A stretch of 64,000 bases of DNA, taken from Anthonomus grandis grandis. Lineage: Eukaryota; Arthropoda; Insecta; Coleoptera; Curculionidae. The notes beneath the pieces were generated by a model, which searched no databases, had not been told where the DNA came from, and saw only the letters and a program-made list of their open reading frames with translations. Position 1 is the first letter of the stretch. Every line of letters starts with the position of its first letter. Made by a program: the position numbers and the translations under genes. Shown one piece after another: positions 34,321 to 44,870 of this stretch. The DNA is taken from contig NC_065551.1 in assembly GCF_022605725.1 (NCBI RefSeq), forward strand, positions 20,708,001 to 20,772,000, given 5' to 3'.

Positions 34321-34501
34321 AAATAGAAGTGAATGCTTACCCCAATTATTGCGATCTCACTAAACCTGAAAAATCTACGGTCTATCTTCACTGGAAAAAT
34401 ATTGCGGGATGACCAATGCGTTTTTAGAGTAAACAGATCAACAGCGGACCAGCTGTTTACCAGTAGGCAATTTCTAGAGAAGAGTTGAGAAGACCTCTAA
34501 T

Positions 34502-34549
34502 TATTTTCCTTGTGATAAATATTTATAGATTTATCACAAGGAAAATAAC
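34502..34549. repeat. Perfect 20-bp inverted repeat with 8-base loop
   Basis: TTATTTTCCTTGTGATAAAT (34502-34521) pairs exactly with 34530-34549; the loop is ATTTATAG. It lies between the minus-strand LINE and the next plus-strand LINE scrap. Confidence 0.9.
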
Positions 34550-34619
34550 TATACATTTTTATGGTTAAATAATGGAAAAATCTGCCTTCGAAAAACTGAA
34601 ATAAGTAAACCCATTTAAT

Positions 34620-35000
34620 TACTAAACAAGAACTAATATATTATTGTATTGGTGGAGACTTGGTTATAATTAAACGAAGTGAAATACTAAGAAATTGAAG
34701 GCTATAAGGCAGTTCATGCCTACAGGTTCATGAAGCACATTCATGAAGCATGAGAAAAGAGGCTGCAATTTATATTTGAAAACCAATCACGTTCACAGAA
34801 GTAGGAAATATAACTAGGTATGTGTTGGAATAATTTAAAGATTAGTGCAAAGTATAAACCCTTCACTGTAACAAATTTGTTAATTAATCATTTTCTTTAT
34901 TCAGCATCAATTGAAAATAGATGTAAGTTTGAGGTACCTGATATAGCTATTTCTGATCGCAAACTATTATACCTAGATTTTATAAGGAAAGAGTTATAAA
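34620..35000 (+). pseudogene. LINE endonuclease remnant
   Basis: The plus strand reads IIVLVETWL (about 34640-34668), the conserved ETWL block of the LINE endonuclease active site, followed by EIEGYKAVHAYRF and, near the end, FEVPDIAISDRKLLYLDF (34930-34985). The latter stands for the SDH.L block, with the catalytic His changed to Arg. Two stops lie between. The reverse transcriptase is missing. Confidence 0.5.
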
Positions 35001-37330
35001 ATTAAAACCAAAAACATCATCCACAATTTTTTTTTTTTAATTTTAGAATAAATTTGCAATAAAAGTTGAAACTTGAGTTGTTATAAAAAGTTGATATACT
35101 AATAACTGCTAAAACAGACTTAGTTAAATTAAATACAACTTAAAGAATAATTGGGTTTTCATGAACGTTGCTGAGATTTGGCATATAAGGATTAAAAAAA
35201 ATAATAATATTAAAATATGAAATATCATGTTGGAGACAAAATTTTAAAAATCAAAAAATGCAGTAAATAATTAATTTAGATCTTAAATAAAATTGAACCC
35301 ACTGAAAAAAACATATAATTATAATAAAATTGATTTTAAATTATTTATTAAAAAATACTCTAAATAGTAGTAGTAACATCTAGGTTTTTCTTTAAATATC
35401 GTTCTCTAGTAAGCTTATTTCTTATGAGAACGAAAAAGGTCCAATTGGAACTGGTCTCTTGGAAATCAATTCTACTTCCCTGATTTATCTCATTGCACAT
35501 GCCTCTTTTTAAACGTTTTGAGCATCTGGATCTAGGTTCGAACACTCTTTACCTAGAAAAAAATATCTTTAATAATTATAAACATTTTAGTACATAAAAT
35601 AATGCATTTAGTTACAATGACTTATTGAGGCAAGTAATACTTTGTGTCTGGCAAGGATTCGCAGAGTACAGAAATTACCTATGGAATTCTAGAAGCTCGT
35701 GATGAGTGTTAGAGTCTCAGAGGGTCTGGTGGAGTTTCTTTTGATACCTTGAGGACTTCACAGAGAGTTCAGAGTTTGAAAAGGAGGAGCGGTAGGTATT
35801 ATTAGCTACAGGTAACGATATTATTTAGCTATAGGTAACGATACTGTTTCTTGAGACGGTTTAAGATTGAGTTAATCTTCTATAGAGAATCTAAGGGCCC
35901 GAAAAATATTTGGTCCCACAAGTGTGGTATCCTGGAATATTTTAAGTACCGTGATATTATCGTTCATCAGGAGTGTCGTCTGAAGGTTGATTGTCTTTCA
36001 TCGATAATCTGAGATATTTGGACTCTAGAACTTATTGGGGGTGTTAGATACCATAATACCTGTAAGGTGTTCGTGGCTGTGGGGAAAAATTAAAATTAAT
36101 AAAGACGAATTAATTAAATGTGAATTACATTAAAGTTAACCTAATTCTATTGTACTGACTAAAATAGCAGTTATATATTATTTAAATTATATGCATTTAA
36201 TGCCCCAATTTTATTTAATTACTTTGGAGTTGGATGGGATAAATAATTTTGTTTGAAGATTTGGTACTTCCATTTAATTTGTTAAATCACCTTTAACCAT
36301 AATTTTATAACATTAAATAAATTACATGTTAAAGATTATTTTTCTTAAAAATTACAAGATTATGCATTTAACTCAGAGGCGCTATAAAAACTTACACCTT
36401 GAGATAGCAATAAGGTTTTAAAGCCTTGCTATAATCTGACTATCACTATTATCATCACATTAAATTAGAACTTGAGGGAAATATTTGCTCTATTTGTGTT
36501 ATACATAGGAATCACATTAATTTCTTGATATTACAGATGAATCAGTGCTTAAAGATATTACTTCATACAAACGAGATAAAAATGATGAAAAACTCGTTAT
36601 GCCGCCTATAAATATAGCATTACGGATGCATGTATGTATATTCAATTTGTAAAAGTAATACCGCCTTATGATGCTTCAAAGGATTTTAACAGTCACCATC
36701 CTTTTATGCCTCGGACCGACTTTGATCGTCGAAGAAAGATGCATCGGCTACCGTCTTTGCTTTTTATATTTTACGTTGAAAATACGAATTACAACAAAAG
36801 TACTATTGAAAATTATCGGACTATTCACGGCGCATCGCGTATCTATGTTGAGTCATTATTTTTTATTTGTCGTATTAATGTTAGCGTTTATTTGTATGTT
36901 AGAATGGTAGGCGGTCATTAACAGCATCGGTAATTATGTTATTTAAAAAATATTTTTTTATATTAATTTTTTATTATAGCGCAGTTTGTGTGGTCCCTAA
37001 TATCAATAAAGTGTAGAGTTTTCTTAAATAACAAGATAAAAGGCCTATAATGTAAATTGGAATTCTTTTATGTAGGGGAGAAGCCTGTAGGCTGGAACAG
37101 TAAAGAGTTTGTCCAAATTTTAAGAAAATGAGGTGTTTATTAATTAATTAGGTATTAAAAAACGATTATTTGTGGTTTATTATTTTATCAATGTTTTACA
37201 ATAAAAAAAGAAGAAAATTGGTATACATGTTATTTGAAAATCAATACAATAATAAATTTTCTGACATATTGTGTAGGCAAAAGAATCATTGCGTGTATTT
37301 TCAATGAATAAATGGTTGACATTTTCATTA
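35001..37330. other. Spacer without recognised genes
   Basis: AT-rich DNA with a more mixed block at about 35640-36080. The latter contains a short tandem duplication: 35799-35820 and 35821-35843 share TAGCTA.AGGTAACGATA. A 95-codon plus-strand frame at 36634-36921 (start MYIQFVKVIPP) overlaps another open frame and has no motif I recognise; its length is near what chance allows here. Confidence 0.45.
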
Positions 37331-37339
37331 TTTTATTGA

Positions 37340-37535
37340 ATTCTTATATGTTAATTTTTTTGGTAAATTGTTTAAACAAATAATACAAAAATTAACTTCT
37401 GATGAAGACTCTTTAAACTTTTTGATTTTTTTTTCCCAGTTGGCAATTTAGGTAAAGTTTTTTTTTGTTTGGATGCTTTTTTCGCTTTTGATTCTTTAAG
37501 TTTTTTCTTTTTATCTTTCAAAGCTTCAATCATAT
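37340..37535 (-). pseudogene. Lys-rich tail with Cys pair, possible pogo-like C-terminus
   Basis: On the minus strand, MIEALKDKKKKLKESKAKK and further Lys-rich sequence is followed by KFKESSSEVNFCIICLNN and a stop at about 37335. A basic tail, an acidic/Ser patch and then C..C resembles the start of the C-terminal finger in the two pogo-like transposases, but the rest of the finger is absent. Low confidence; a LINE ORF1 tail is the alternative. Confidence 0.25.
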
Positions 37536-37589
37536 CACAGATGATATTTTTGGAGTTTTAATTCATTCTAGAATTTACCAAGCATTTCT

Positions 37590-38600
37590 AAACAATTTAC
37601 TTAAGACTAGCCAAGTCTTTTTACAATAATAACTGAATTTTTTATGATTTTTTTTTATTTCGTAATGATGCCATCCAATAGAAATACAGTACAACTTTTT
37701 TTCAGATAATAGATAATCAAATGTCGTTATTGCCGAGAAGTCGTTGTTAATAGGCAATATCATAGTACCTCCATGAGATAAATTACTTCTATTAAATTTT
37801 GTTACTATAGTATTATTTTGAACAAACACAGGCTCATTTATATTTAACGAATGTTCAGTTATAGCGACAATTTCTGGAAAATGTAGATCTTCTAATGAAA
37901 GAAATAATTAGTTTTATCTCTGGACTGAATACTTACAGCTATATACATCTACAGCTATAAGTAGCTGCTTTAACTATCTTCAATTTTCTGGAGCCATAGT
38001 AGACTTTCTGATAGAAAAAAATTTCCTAAAGGCAAAGAGATCTCCTTTAACTTCATCGGAACAATATCATTACGGAAGTAATGATTTTCGGAGACAGTCC
38101 AAGTCGCTTGAAAACCCTTTGATGGTCAAATTAATTTAATGCTGGTGTTTGTGTATCCTTCAAAACATATAGTTGAAGGTTGCTCATGGAGGAAGGAAAG
38201 GAACAGCCTGAGAGATTCTAAAATTGAAGGATCTCTCAGTTTAGCCAATAAATAGTGATTATTTTCGATATTAAGGGCGTCATCGGCTCATGAATAGTCT
38301 TATCTGATACTGTAATCTGAGCATTTGAGGGCGGTGTTGTTTTTTAGAGCGTTAAAGTTGAATGGGCATGGATACTTTTCAGCTATCTATCCACAGTACC
38401 TTGGTCTTTTAGCAGCTTTAAGTTGTTTTTATTCTACACCACTACTTTAAAATCTGAGTCTGAATTATCTCCATTCTTCAGCATTGGAAAACATTGACTA
38501 AAGCCAGTAGATACAACTTATTCTTTTACATAGTGTGCAAGCTGCTTAAGTGTATAAGGTGCTGGAATTTCGGAAATTATCACATAATTCCATTTTTCTT
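37590..38600 (-). pseudogene. LINE endonuclease start with upstream ORF1-like sequence
   Basis: On the minus strand 37885-37600 reads FPEIVAITEHSLNINEPVF, then SNLSHGGTMILPI. This parallels the N-terminal LINE endonuclease pattern (D-I-I-A-I-T-E-x-W, GG-x-x-I). Upstream, 38580-38200 has PAPYTLKQLAHYVKE, stop, VVSTGFSQCFPMLKNGDNSD, several further stops and TPPSNAQITVSDKTIHEP, which could be the front of an ORF1. The catalytic LLGDFN block and RT are missing. The endonuclease reading is moderately supported; the ORF1 part is inference. Confidence 0.4.
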
Positions 38601-38835
38601 TTATGGAGGGTTTGTGGAGGGAAAAATATTTTTAAGGAAGTAATTTTTAATTTTTTTTCTTATGTGAGAAGTCGGCTTGGATTGAGATGTACTTCTTTAT
38701 TGTGGGTAGGCTATTAGTAATTTTGGGCTTATCTTTAGCAGCTTATTTCTCTACGGTCCATTTCCTTTAATAGGTCTGCCTTTGACGATTCGGGAATATG
38801 GACTTTAACAAAATTGTTACGATTATATATAAATA

Positions 38836-39765
38836 GGGGAAAGGTGGGAAAAATGGGGTAGTTTGTCTCCAAATAAAGATTACTTTAGTATTAATTGACA
38901 CAGAAACTTTACTTAACAAAAAAATAATTTCTACATATCATGTCTAAGTTATAAGAGCTTAAAATAAAATAAAAAATATACAAGTTTTTTGTTACAGTAA
39001 TTTTAGCAAAACAATGCCCGCACGGTCGGGCAAAATGGGATTGGACCTTACTTGCATAACTCACAAACTAAAACGGCTTCGTCATCTTCGTCTTCAAATC
39101 CTGCGCATGAGTTATGGGCCCAGTGGTGACACATTGAGCATGCTATCCATCCTTCTGTTGACGAAGAGTAAAAATCTCCAAAGTAGAGGCACTCCGCATC
39201 ACTAACTTCACTGTCACTTAAGTCATTATTTTCCAGAATAGTGGAGGCTTTTAGTAATCTAGTAATTTTTTTCTTTTTTGTTGATGGTGCAAGGTTTTTC
39301 TTCACAAGAGTTTTCCCTTTAGAATTTTTATTCTTTTTTTGCTCAGCTTCCTCTAGCTCGTTTTTGTAAGGCGAAGACGATAAAATAGCAGTCTTTCTTT
39401 TTTTACGAGAAACTCTTTTCTCAGTTTGTTTTATTTTAGGGATTGGAATTATACCCTCAGGACTAACAATCTTAAAGCTTACCTCTGAATCTTTTAATGT
39501 ACCTGGTTTGGAAATATCAATTGGTTCTGGAGTTTTTTCTTTAACTAAATTAATTTTTGATAGTTGTGTTTCATTCATAGTTTCACTATTACTAGTTTTA
39601 GGTGGTAAGTTTTCATTTTGTTCAATATTTGTTGTTTCGGAAGGCAAAAAGTCTGCGTTAGTGAAAACATCCTAATTAACTGGCCAAACTCCAGTTTTTA
39701 AAAATCCATTCATGGTAGTAAGCAGTATAGCTGCTCTGAGGTAAGCTATTTTTTTAACAGGACAA
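38836..39765 (-). mobile_element. Second pogo-like element, 3' part
   Basis: Minus-strand 3' end of a pogo/Tigger-like element. Its outer end at 38836 follows TA (38834-38835) and begins GGGGAAAGGTGGG...GGGGTAGTTTG, resembling in style the GGGGCTAGTTGA ends of the complete element at 8191-12085. The body holds the transposase C-terminus. The catalytic domain, DNA-binding domain and the other end are missing; the break is near 39765. Confidence 0.7.
39048..39760 (-). pseudogene. Pogo/Tigger-like transposase C-terminus with PHD finger
   Basis: Reading down from 39760: AYLRAAILLTTMNGFLKTGV, one stop after WPVN, DVFTNADFLPSE. This is the standard end of DDE_1 pogo-group transposases (NGF..TGI.P.N.DVF...DF). 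Then a 199-codon open frame (39647-39048) runs through a Thr/Ser-rich acidic section and a strongly basic stretch (VSRKKRKTA, KKKKITRL). It ends in a finger: EC..F, GWIACSMCHHWAHNSCAG, LVCELCK. Position two of the first Cys pair is Phe, so that metal site is broken. The same order of tail and finger is seen at 11041-11704, which supports a real domain fusion in this lineage. Confidence 0.82.
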
Positions 39766-41231
39766 ATGGTATATTATTACGTATTTTGATAAAAAATAAT
39801 ATTCTGAGAATAACGATACCGCATTAGCTACTTTTTGTTTTATACTCATAGAAAAAATCAATTTTTTAAATTTTGAGTTAAAGTGCCATAAATTCATTAA
39901 AAATTTTAATTTTTAATCAAGTATTACATATAATAATTTGTATATATAAGTATTATATATACAAATTTATTTTAATGACAAATAATAATTGAACTTGACA
40001 GGATGTCATGTATTATGTCAATTGAAAAATAATTCAAGAACGCAGCCTCCTAGTTAAGAAATCAAAGTCTTGATTTCTTAACTAGGAGTTCTTCGTAAAT
40101 GTTCCCAGTAAGATGCCATTTAAAAAAATTGAAATAGGCGTGTAAAAAATTTAAGTCATAAAATACATTGAAAACTATTTTCCGCGCTTACTTCATTAAA
40201 AATTAAAGCTTTTAACGCATTCATGGCACCCGATTTTAAAATTTAAAAAATTGATTTTTTCTAGAACAACTGAATATATTAAAAGAGACTCTTATAGCAA
40301 TTTCACCAATATACCAAATTTTATTAGTTTATCTTGAAGAGTAAAATAGTTGTTAAGTGTTCCCTTTTTCCTGTATCACCCGATATATTTATTTACTTGA
40401 GCCTTATCTTTTTAATTAGTGTCATAAAAGTTTAAATTTATATTCCATGTAAAAAATCTTGATTTACGTTATTTAAAAAAAAACTTAAAAGTCATTAATA
40501 AAAGGAAGGATGGGGCTTATAAACTCCCTAGAGACCGTATGACCAGTTATTTAGTGAGAAAATAAATCTGCTAGTAGGTGCAGTTAAAACTGATAACTTT
40601 TGTTTTTGTAAAATAAGTTGTAACCAGAAATATTGTAGTAATTGGCATCTTTAATATTAAGCATTTCAGTAAAAACAAGAATATAATATAACAAATTTTC
40701 TATATTCAAGAGAATATCATCAAAATTGCGATTTAAACTTCTTATATTTAGGTGTAACATTTGTGTTTATGTATAGTTATTTTGTGTTTATGTTTATTTT
40801 TTTAGATAATTGATTAAAATCTACCAACTGACCTAGACAATTTTCATTAAAGTCCGTTATTTGACACAATTCAGCATTGCCTTGAAATAGCTCTGTAGCT
40901 TTCAAATGCCTTTGAAAAAGAATCTAATACGTGCATCACTGTTGCGTCTTTTATATAACTTCTACCATACGTATATAAGGTGAATGTAAATTATTTATTT
41001 TTTTTAAATTCTCTAGCCATTTTAAAGAGCGTTTGTTTTTGTGCTATTAAGTCTTAATTAAAATATTTGTTACTCTGTCCCTGAAGCTTGCAGCTAGTCG
41101 AATCTTTAATCTATAAGTTCTCTAGTTCTCTTCATAAGTCTGATTTTTGCTTTTTGTTTCAGTACAATGTCTTTTTTAAATATTTTTTAATTCCACAGGC
41201 ATTTTTTTGCTCATTAGAGCTATTAATACCT
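39766..41231. other. AT-rich spacer, nothing recognised
   Basis: No reading frame above about 60 codons with any motif. A perfect hairpin lies at 40047-40088. Confidence 0.5.
40047..40088. repeat. Perfect 19-bp inverted repeat with 4-base loop
   Basis: CTCCTAGTTAAGAAATCAA (40047-40065) pairs exactly with 40070-40088; loop AGTC. Confidence 0.9.
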
Positions 41232-41573
41232 TTATTGAATCGACTTTCGTATTTTTGCCATTTCATCTTTGATTCCCTTTTTAAAACTGTCCAAGTAGTT
41301 AGAAACCTTCTTCATGATAGTCCTGCATTTCGTTTCGTCTATGTCTATTTTTCGCTTAGAGTTTTCCTTGTTATTGGCACTACTTTGAGATTGGCAGCAG
41401 CTTATAGTTTTTTGTTCAATTTGGTTTGTTATTTTGTGTATTCTTGCACAGCCTGAAAGGAAAGTAGAATTAACAATTGTCGCAGTGGATTGATATCTGA
41501 TCGATATATTTTTACAGTGCTTGCATCTTTTGTCCTTTAATATTATGAATTTATTTTCACTATTAAAATGCAA
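41232..41573 (-). pseudogene. Cys-rich, possible LINE ORF1 remnant
   Basis: A 113-codon minus-strand frame. Residues 14-43 contain KDKRCKHCKNIS and FLSGCARIHKITN, an arrangement like the PHD-type finger at the start of some LINE ORF1 proteins (C..C, C...H, then CC). After a polar section comes KCRTIMKKVSNYLDSFKKGI, which could form a coiled coil. No endonuclease follows directly downstream on this strand until 37.9 kb. The plus-strand frame at 41088-41456 is hydrophobic and is probably its shadow. Low confidence. Confidence 0.35.
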
Positions 41574-43219
41574 TAAATTTCACACAAAAAAAGCATCAAG
41601 TTCAGTTTGTCATTGTACAATAACTAAATACAACAGAATCCTACTCTGGCGCACGTTTATTTCATTATGATCTTGAAGGAACCATGAGACAGCTTATATA
41701 CCAGCAGTAAAAAAGTGCGAAAAAAAAGAACAAATTTAAAGTAGTTCACAACTAAGCAAAGAAATACTTATTTAACTCCAGAAGATAAACTATAACCAGC
41801 AATAGACTAAAAAGCTTCTTTACCGTCACATCACAACATACCCAACGAGAAACAAACTGAAATATAAATAGGAAACCACCAGGGGGGAATTGAAAAACGG
41901 TAGCAAAACTCCGGTAAAGTATTCTACTATTTAGCTTAACCAATCTTCTGGCCGACTGGTTTCAATGTCAATCAAAAGGGCCGCTGCTGACACCAGCCGC
42001 GGGGGTCAAACACAGGTATTTCTAGTCGAGATGAAGAATATAATCCTCCGAGATCAATTAATGAATACCGAGGGAGGTCCGGTAATAATTACCATGAAAT
42101 GCTCTTACAAAGAGCCCAAAATAGATGAGTATCTTTTTAAATTTAGACGGGTGCTGGAGTATGGGTATTTTAAGCTGTATGGTGGTTTTGTTTATGGATT
42201 TTGCCACCATAAGTAATTCTCGTTAAATTTCGGTACTTAGTATATTATAGGTACTTGGATTACTACTGTTAAGAAGGGATTTGATCGAAGTAAATTGAAA
42301 AAGGTGTAATTGTTTAATAAAATTATCATTTTATTGATTAATTAGAAATATGTGATAGAATTGATTTTGGTAATAAATGACCAAAAAAATTTTAATCGAA
42401 CAATCTCTTATAGGAATAATACATTTTTTTAGGGAGTTATATAGAGAAATTTCTGAAACCGATATTTTCTCATATTTCACACTTTTTCATACGAAAATTT
42501 CTGTGACGGATTTTTCTTTAATTATTATTTTATTTAATCTTCAATCAAAAACAAAAAGTGTTATCCAAATTCAGGAAAAATTTCCAGATCACTTCCATAT
42601 ATTTAATTGTTTATTTAAAGAAATTGACCAAGATCAAAACTTGTATTTTCTTCTTTTTCTTTGTGACTTACTAGACCGGTCTTTTCTTATATTAAAAATT
42701 ATTTTTAAAATTCTCATTGCTTACAGATTTTAAATCTTTAGTCAATTTTATTTAAGATAATTTTCAGCTAATATATTCTAAGTTAAGTCATCAAGAAGAT
42801 GATAAGTTACTAATATTATTCAAATAATTATTCAAACGAAGAATTCCTTTGGCTATAACGTTTTATCATCAAGAGACATCATACGAGTACATGAATACTT
42901 GTATACTAAATGAATTAAAAAATAATGAACGTATTGATAGTAAAGGATGATCTACCAATAAAAAATAAATCAATATTAACTTATTGATTGTAAAAGTTTA
43001 TTGATCCTTTATCAATCCATCAATTAATTGATAAAGGATCAATATTCAATCATTCAATCAAAATCAATGGATTAGTCATGAATTAATCTGATTCTATAAG
43101 CTCATTGAAAATGAATTATTATAACAGTGATATTTAGCTTTATAAATGAAATAATTATTACCATTGAAATAAGGCCTTGATAACTAACGATAAAAATATT
43201 TGGCGAAATATTAAATTTT
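41574..43219. other. Spacer without recognised genes
   Basis: A mixed-composition block lies at about 41860-42230 and includes an 83-codon plus-strand frame (41965-42216, start MSIKRAAADTSRGG) with no known motif. A 118-codon plus-strand frame (42377-42733, start MTKKILIEQSL) is rich in Ile, Phe and Leu and also unmatched; its length is somewhat more than expected by chance but the composition is that of AT-rich filler. Inverted repeats cluster at 42990-43070. Confidence 0.45.
43000..43043. repeat. Perfect 17-bp inverted repeat with 10-base loop
   Basis: ATTGATCCTTTATCAAT (43000-43016) pairs exactly with 43027-43043. Further ATTGAT and ATCAAT words surround it (42960-43070), so more complex folding is possible. 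Confidence 0.85.
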
Positions 43220-44485
43220 AACTTATCTGTAGGTTCGTTCTTCGTCCTTAAAATCGTCGAAGGGTTATGGTGGTATCATGTGGTAAGTTTGCATCGTCCT
43301 TTGCATTTATGATTCTCTATCTTAACTGTGGTGTATTGTATCTTGCAGGCTCTCTCCTATCAAATTTTTTACTTGGATAACACATCGCGATGGTGAACGT
43401 CCTCTAGGTCTATGATTTATGATCAGCTTCTCCCTTGCCTCTGATCTCTTAGTAATATGTCCAAAGTATTTTAAATACTGCTGGTTGATATAGGTAGATA
43501 CTCTGGTTTTGACTCGCAATTGTCTTAGGATTTATTCATTGGTGCGGTATGCTGTCCATGGAATTTGGAGCAATCTTTTATAGCACCACATAGTTCTTAA
43601 ATTCTGCAACGACCTGCCGTTTTCCTTGGCCAAGTCTCTCGAAAAAGTGTGAAAATGAAAGTTTGTATAACTCAGTATTTGATGTTAATTATCATGGAAG
43701 TGTCCTTCCAGATATGAGTCAGTTTCGCGCCATGGCCATACGTCTACAGATTTCAGTTTCGCAATTTCCAGTATTGGTGAGGATTGATCCAAGATATTGA
43801 AAGTGATTAATCACTTGATAACCTAACATTGGTAATGTTAGGACTGTTTATTAGCACGGTCAACAATCAATACCGTAGACTTTGTACTATTGATTTCCAG
43901 TCCGTACCGTCTGCTGTGTTCATCTAGCTTCTGCATTATATTAATGAGTTCATGCACGTCTTTTGCTATTATCAGGATATCATCAGCGCACCCGTAGGTC
44001 CTTATTTCTTCTACCGCCAATAGCCATCTTTCAACTTCTCAAGAATCTTCCTAATAATGTATTCACTATGTATATTGAAGAGAACGGGAGATAAAATACC
44101 GCCTTGTCTCAACCCAGCAGCAGACGTCGCCATGTTAATCCTATGCTATGCTGTCTATAATTCAACTTCTATTAGCTGTATCAGATCTGCTTCGGTGTTC
44201 CATCTTCAGGCAAAAATCTTCCAGAGCTTCGACCATTTTCAATTCCTGTAATCCTCGAAACACATATGAACACTTTTACATTAAACTCGATGATCTGTCG
44301 AACGTTTAAGTGTTCGCAAGTTCCTTTTCCTGGAACAAATTTGATCAGTATCCTCTCGTTCAGTATCCTGAGCATAATTTTGCTAGCATGCAGAATTAAG
44401 GTAATCGTGCGACAATTTCCACTGTCGAGAACGTCTCGGAGGGGATTTGAGATTCTTTTGGCCGTCAGATATGGAGATTGCACGT
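43220..44485 (-). pseudogene. RTE-like LINE reverse transcriptase, broken
   Basis: On the minus strand from 44483 down: RTITLILHASKIMLRILNER (RT start), FVPGKGTCEHLNVRQIIEF, VFICVSRITG, GTPKQI. Then GCADDILIIAKDVHELINIM with the catalytic ADD, and GLEINSTKSTVLIVDRANKQ (44020-43838), and a tail with YLKYFGHITKRSEAREKLI (43470-43415) and GRSPSRCVIQVKNLIGESL. This is the common insect LINE with FICFVDY-KAFDC and YFGHI-R motifs, near RTE. The RT palm is split over three frames and the 5' end is missing; a plus-strand LINE begins within a few bases of 44485. Confidence 0.75.
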
Positions 44486-44489
44486 TTTA

Positions 44490-44870
44490 AGCCTACTCAC
44501 TATAAGGTCAAGGCATACTGCTATAGGGACTTCTGTGGTGATGTGGCAATATTTGTCAGATCTGACTTCAGTACTTATATATGTAACACAACATGTAACA
44601 TAGAATTCTCTTTATTATCTGATAATTTCGAATGTACGGCTGTTCTTCTTCGGGCTGTGAATAATGTTAAGATTTTAGTTTCTTGTATATATCGTACTCC
44701 CAGCTCTTATTTTAAAATATTTAGTGAATACTTTGTAAACCTAATAACTTAAAATATTTTTATGGTGACTTTAAATATAATTTTATTTCCAGATATAGGA
44801 AAACAGTACATATTGTGGACGCATTTACCTCATATCCAGTAAACACTTATTGTCTTAGGGACGTACTATT
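44490..44870 (+). pseudogene. LINE endonuclease fragment (front half of a split element)
   Basis: The plus strand reads HYKVKAYCYRDFCGDVAIFV, then FECTAVLLRAVNNVKILVSC and IYRTPSSYFKIFSEYF (44500-44740), then VHIVDAFTSYPV (about 44808-44843). The pattern GG.AI.V ... LL....V...YR.P is that of the LINE endonuclease. The block that should hold LLGDFN is altered (FYGDFKYNF). The remainder of the endonuclease resumes at 46262 after a stretch of unrelated sequence. Confidence 0.65.

Larger units (their letters stand above)
32161..34330 (-). mobile_element. Jockey-like LINE ORF2, endonuclease end to 3' tail
   Basis: A largely continuous 2.2-kb minus-strand relic. From 34320 down: the end of the endonuclease and linker (SSPFGLCKTAPKAFNF, then YELILNIDWKQ and PLKINRKRRYPPWYTSEII, around 34280-34050), further linker with DPKSIVEAFANFFQSVF (33795-33745), reverse transcriptase (33480-32610) and the C-terminal region to about 32300, then a short untranslated region and the ATT tail at 32114-32160. 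The 5' end (ORF1 and the front of the endonuclease) is absent, as expected from incomplete reverse transcription. Frameshifts and stops occur roughly every 150-400 bases. Confidence 0.82.

Noticed and set aside
34032..34322. Plus-strand 96-codon frame
   Set aside because: The minus strand of the same interval reads as the LINE endonuclease-RT linker (PPWYTSEII), so this is a shadow.
36355..36380. GATTATGCATTTAACTCAG as another copy of the dispersed motif
   Set aside because: Only parts of the motif match and in shuffled order; excluded from the count. The same holds for 7294 and 7523.
36634..36921. 95-codon frame as a possible host gene
   Set aside because: A second open frame overlaps it almost completely and neither has a motif; likely chance in a slightly less AT-rich block.
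41088..41456. Plus-strand 122-codon frame, very hydrophobic, looking like a membrane protein
   Set aside because: Phe/Leu/Tyr richness is what the antisense of a Lys/Asn/Ile-rich frame gives; the minus strand has the Cys-rich frame. No signal or topology pattern supports a real gene.
42377..42733. 118-codon frame as a possible host gene
   Set aside because: No motif, composition equals AT-rich filler, no splice-site or homology support. Left as unassigned.
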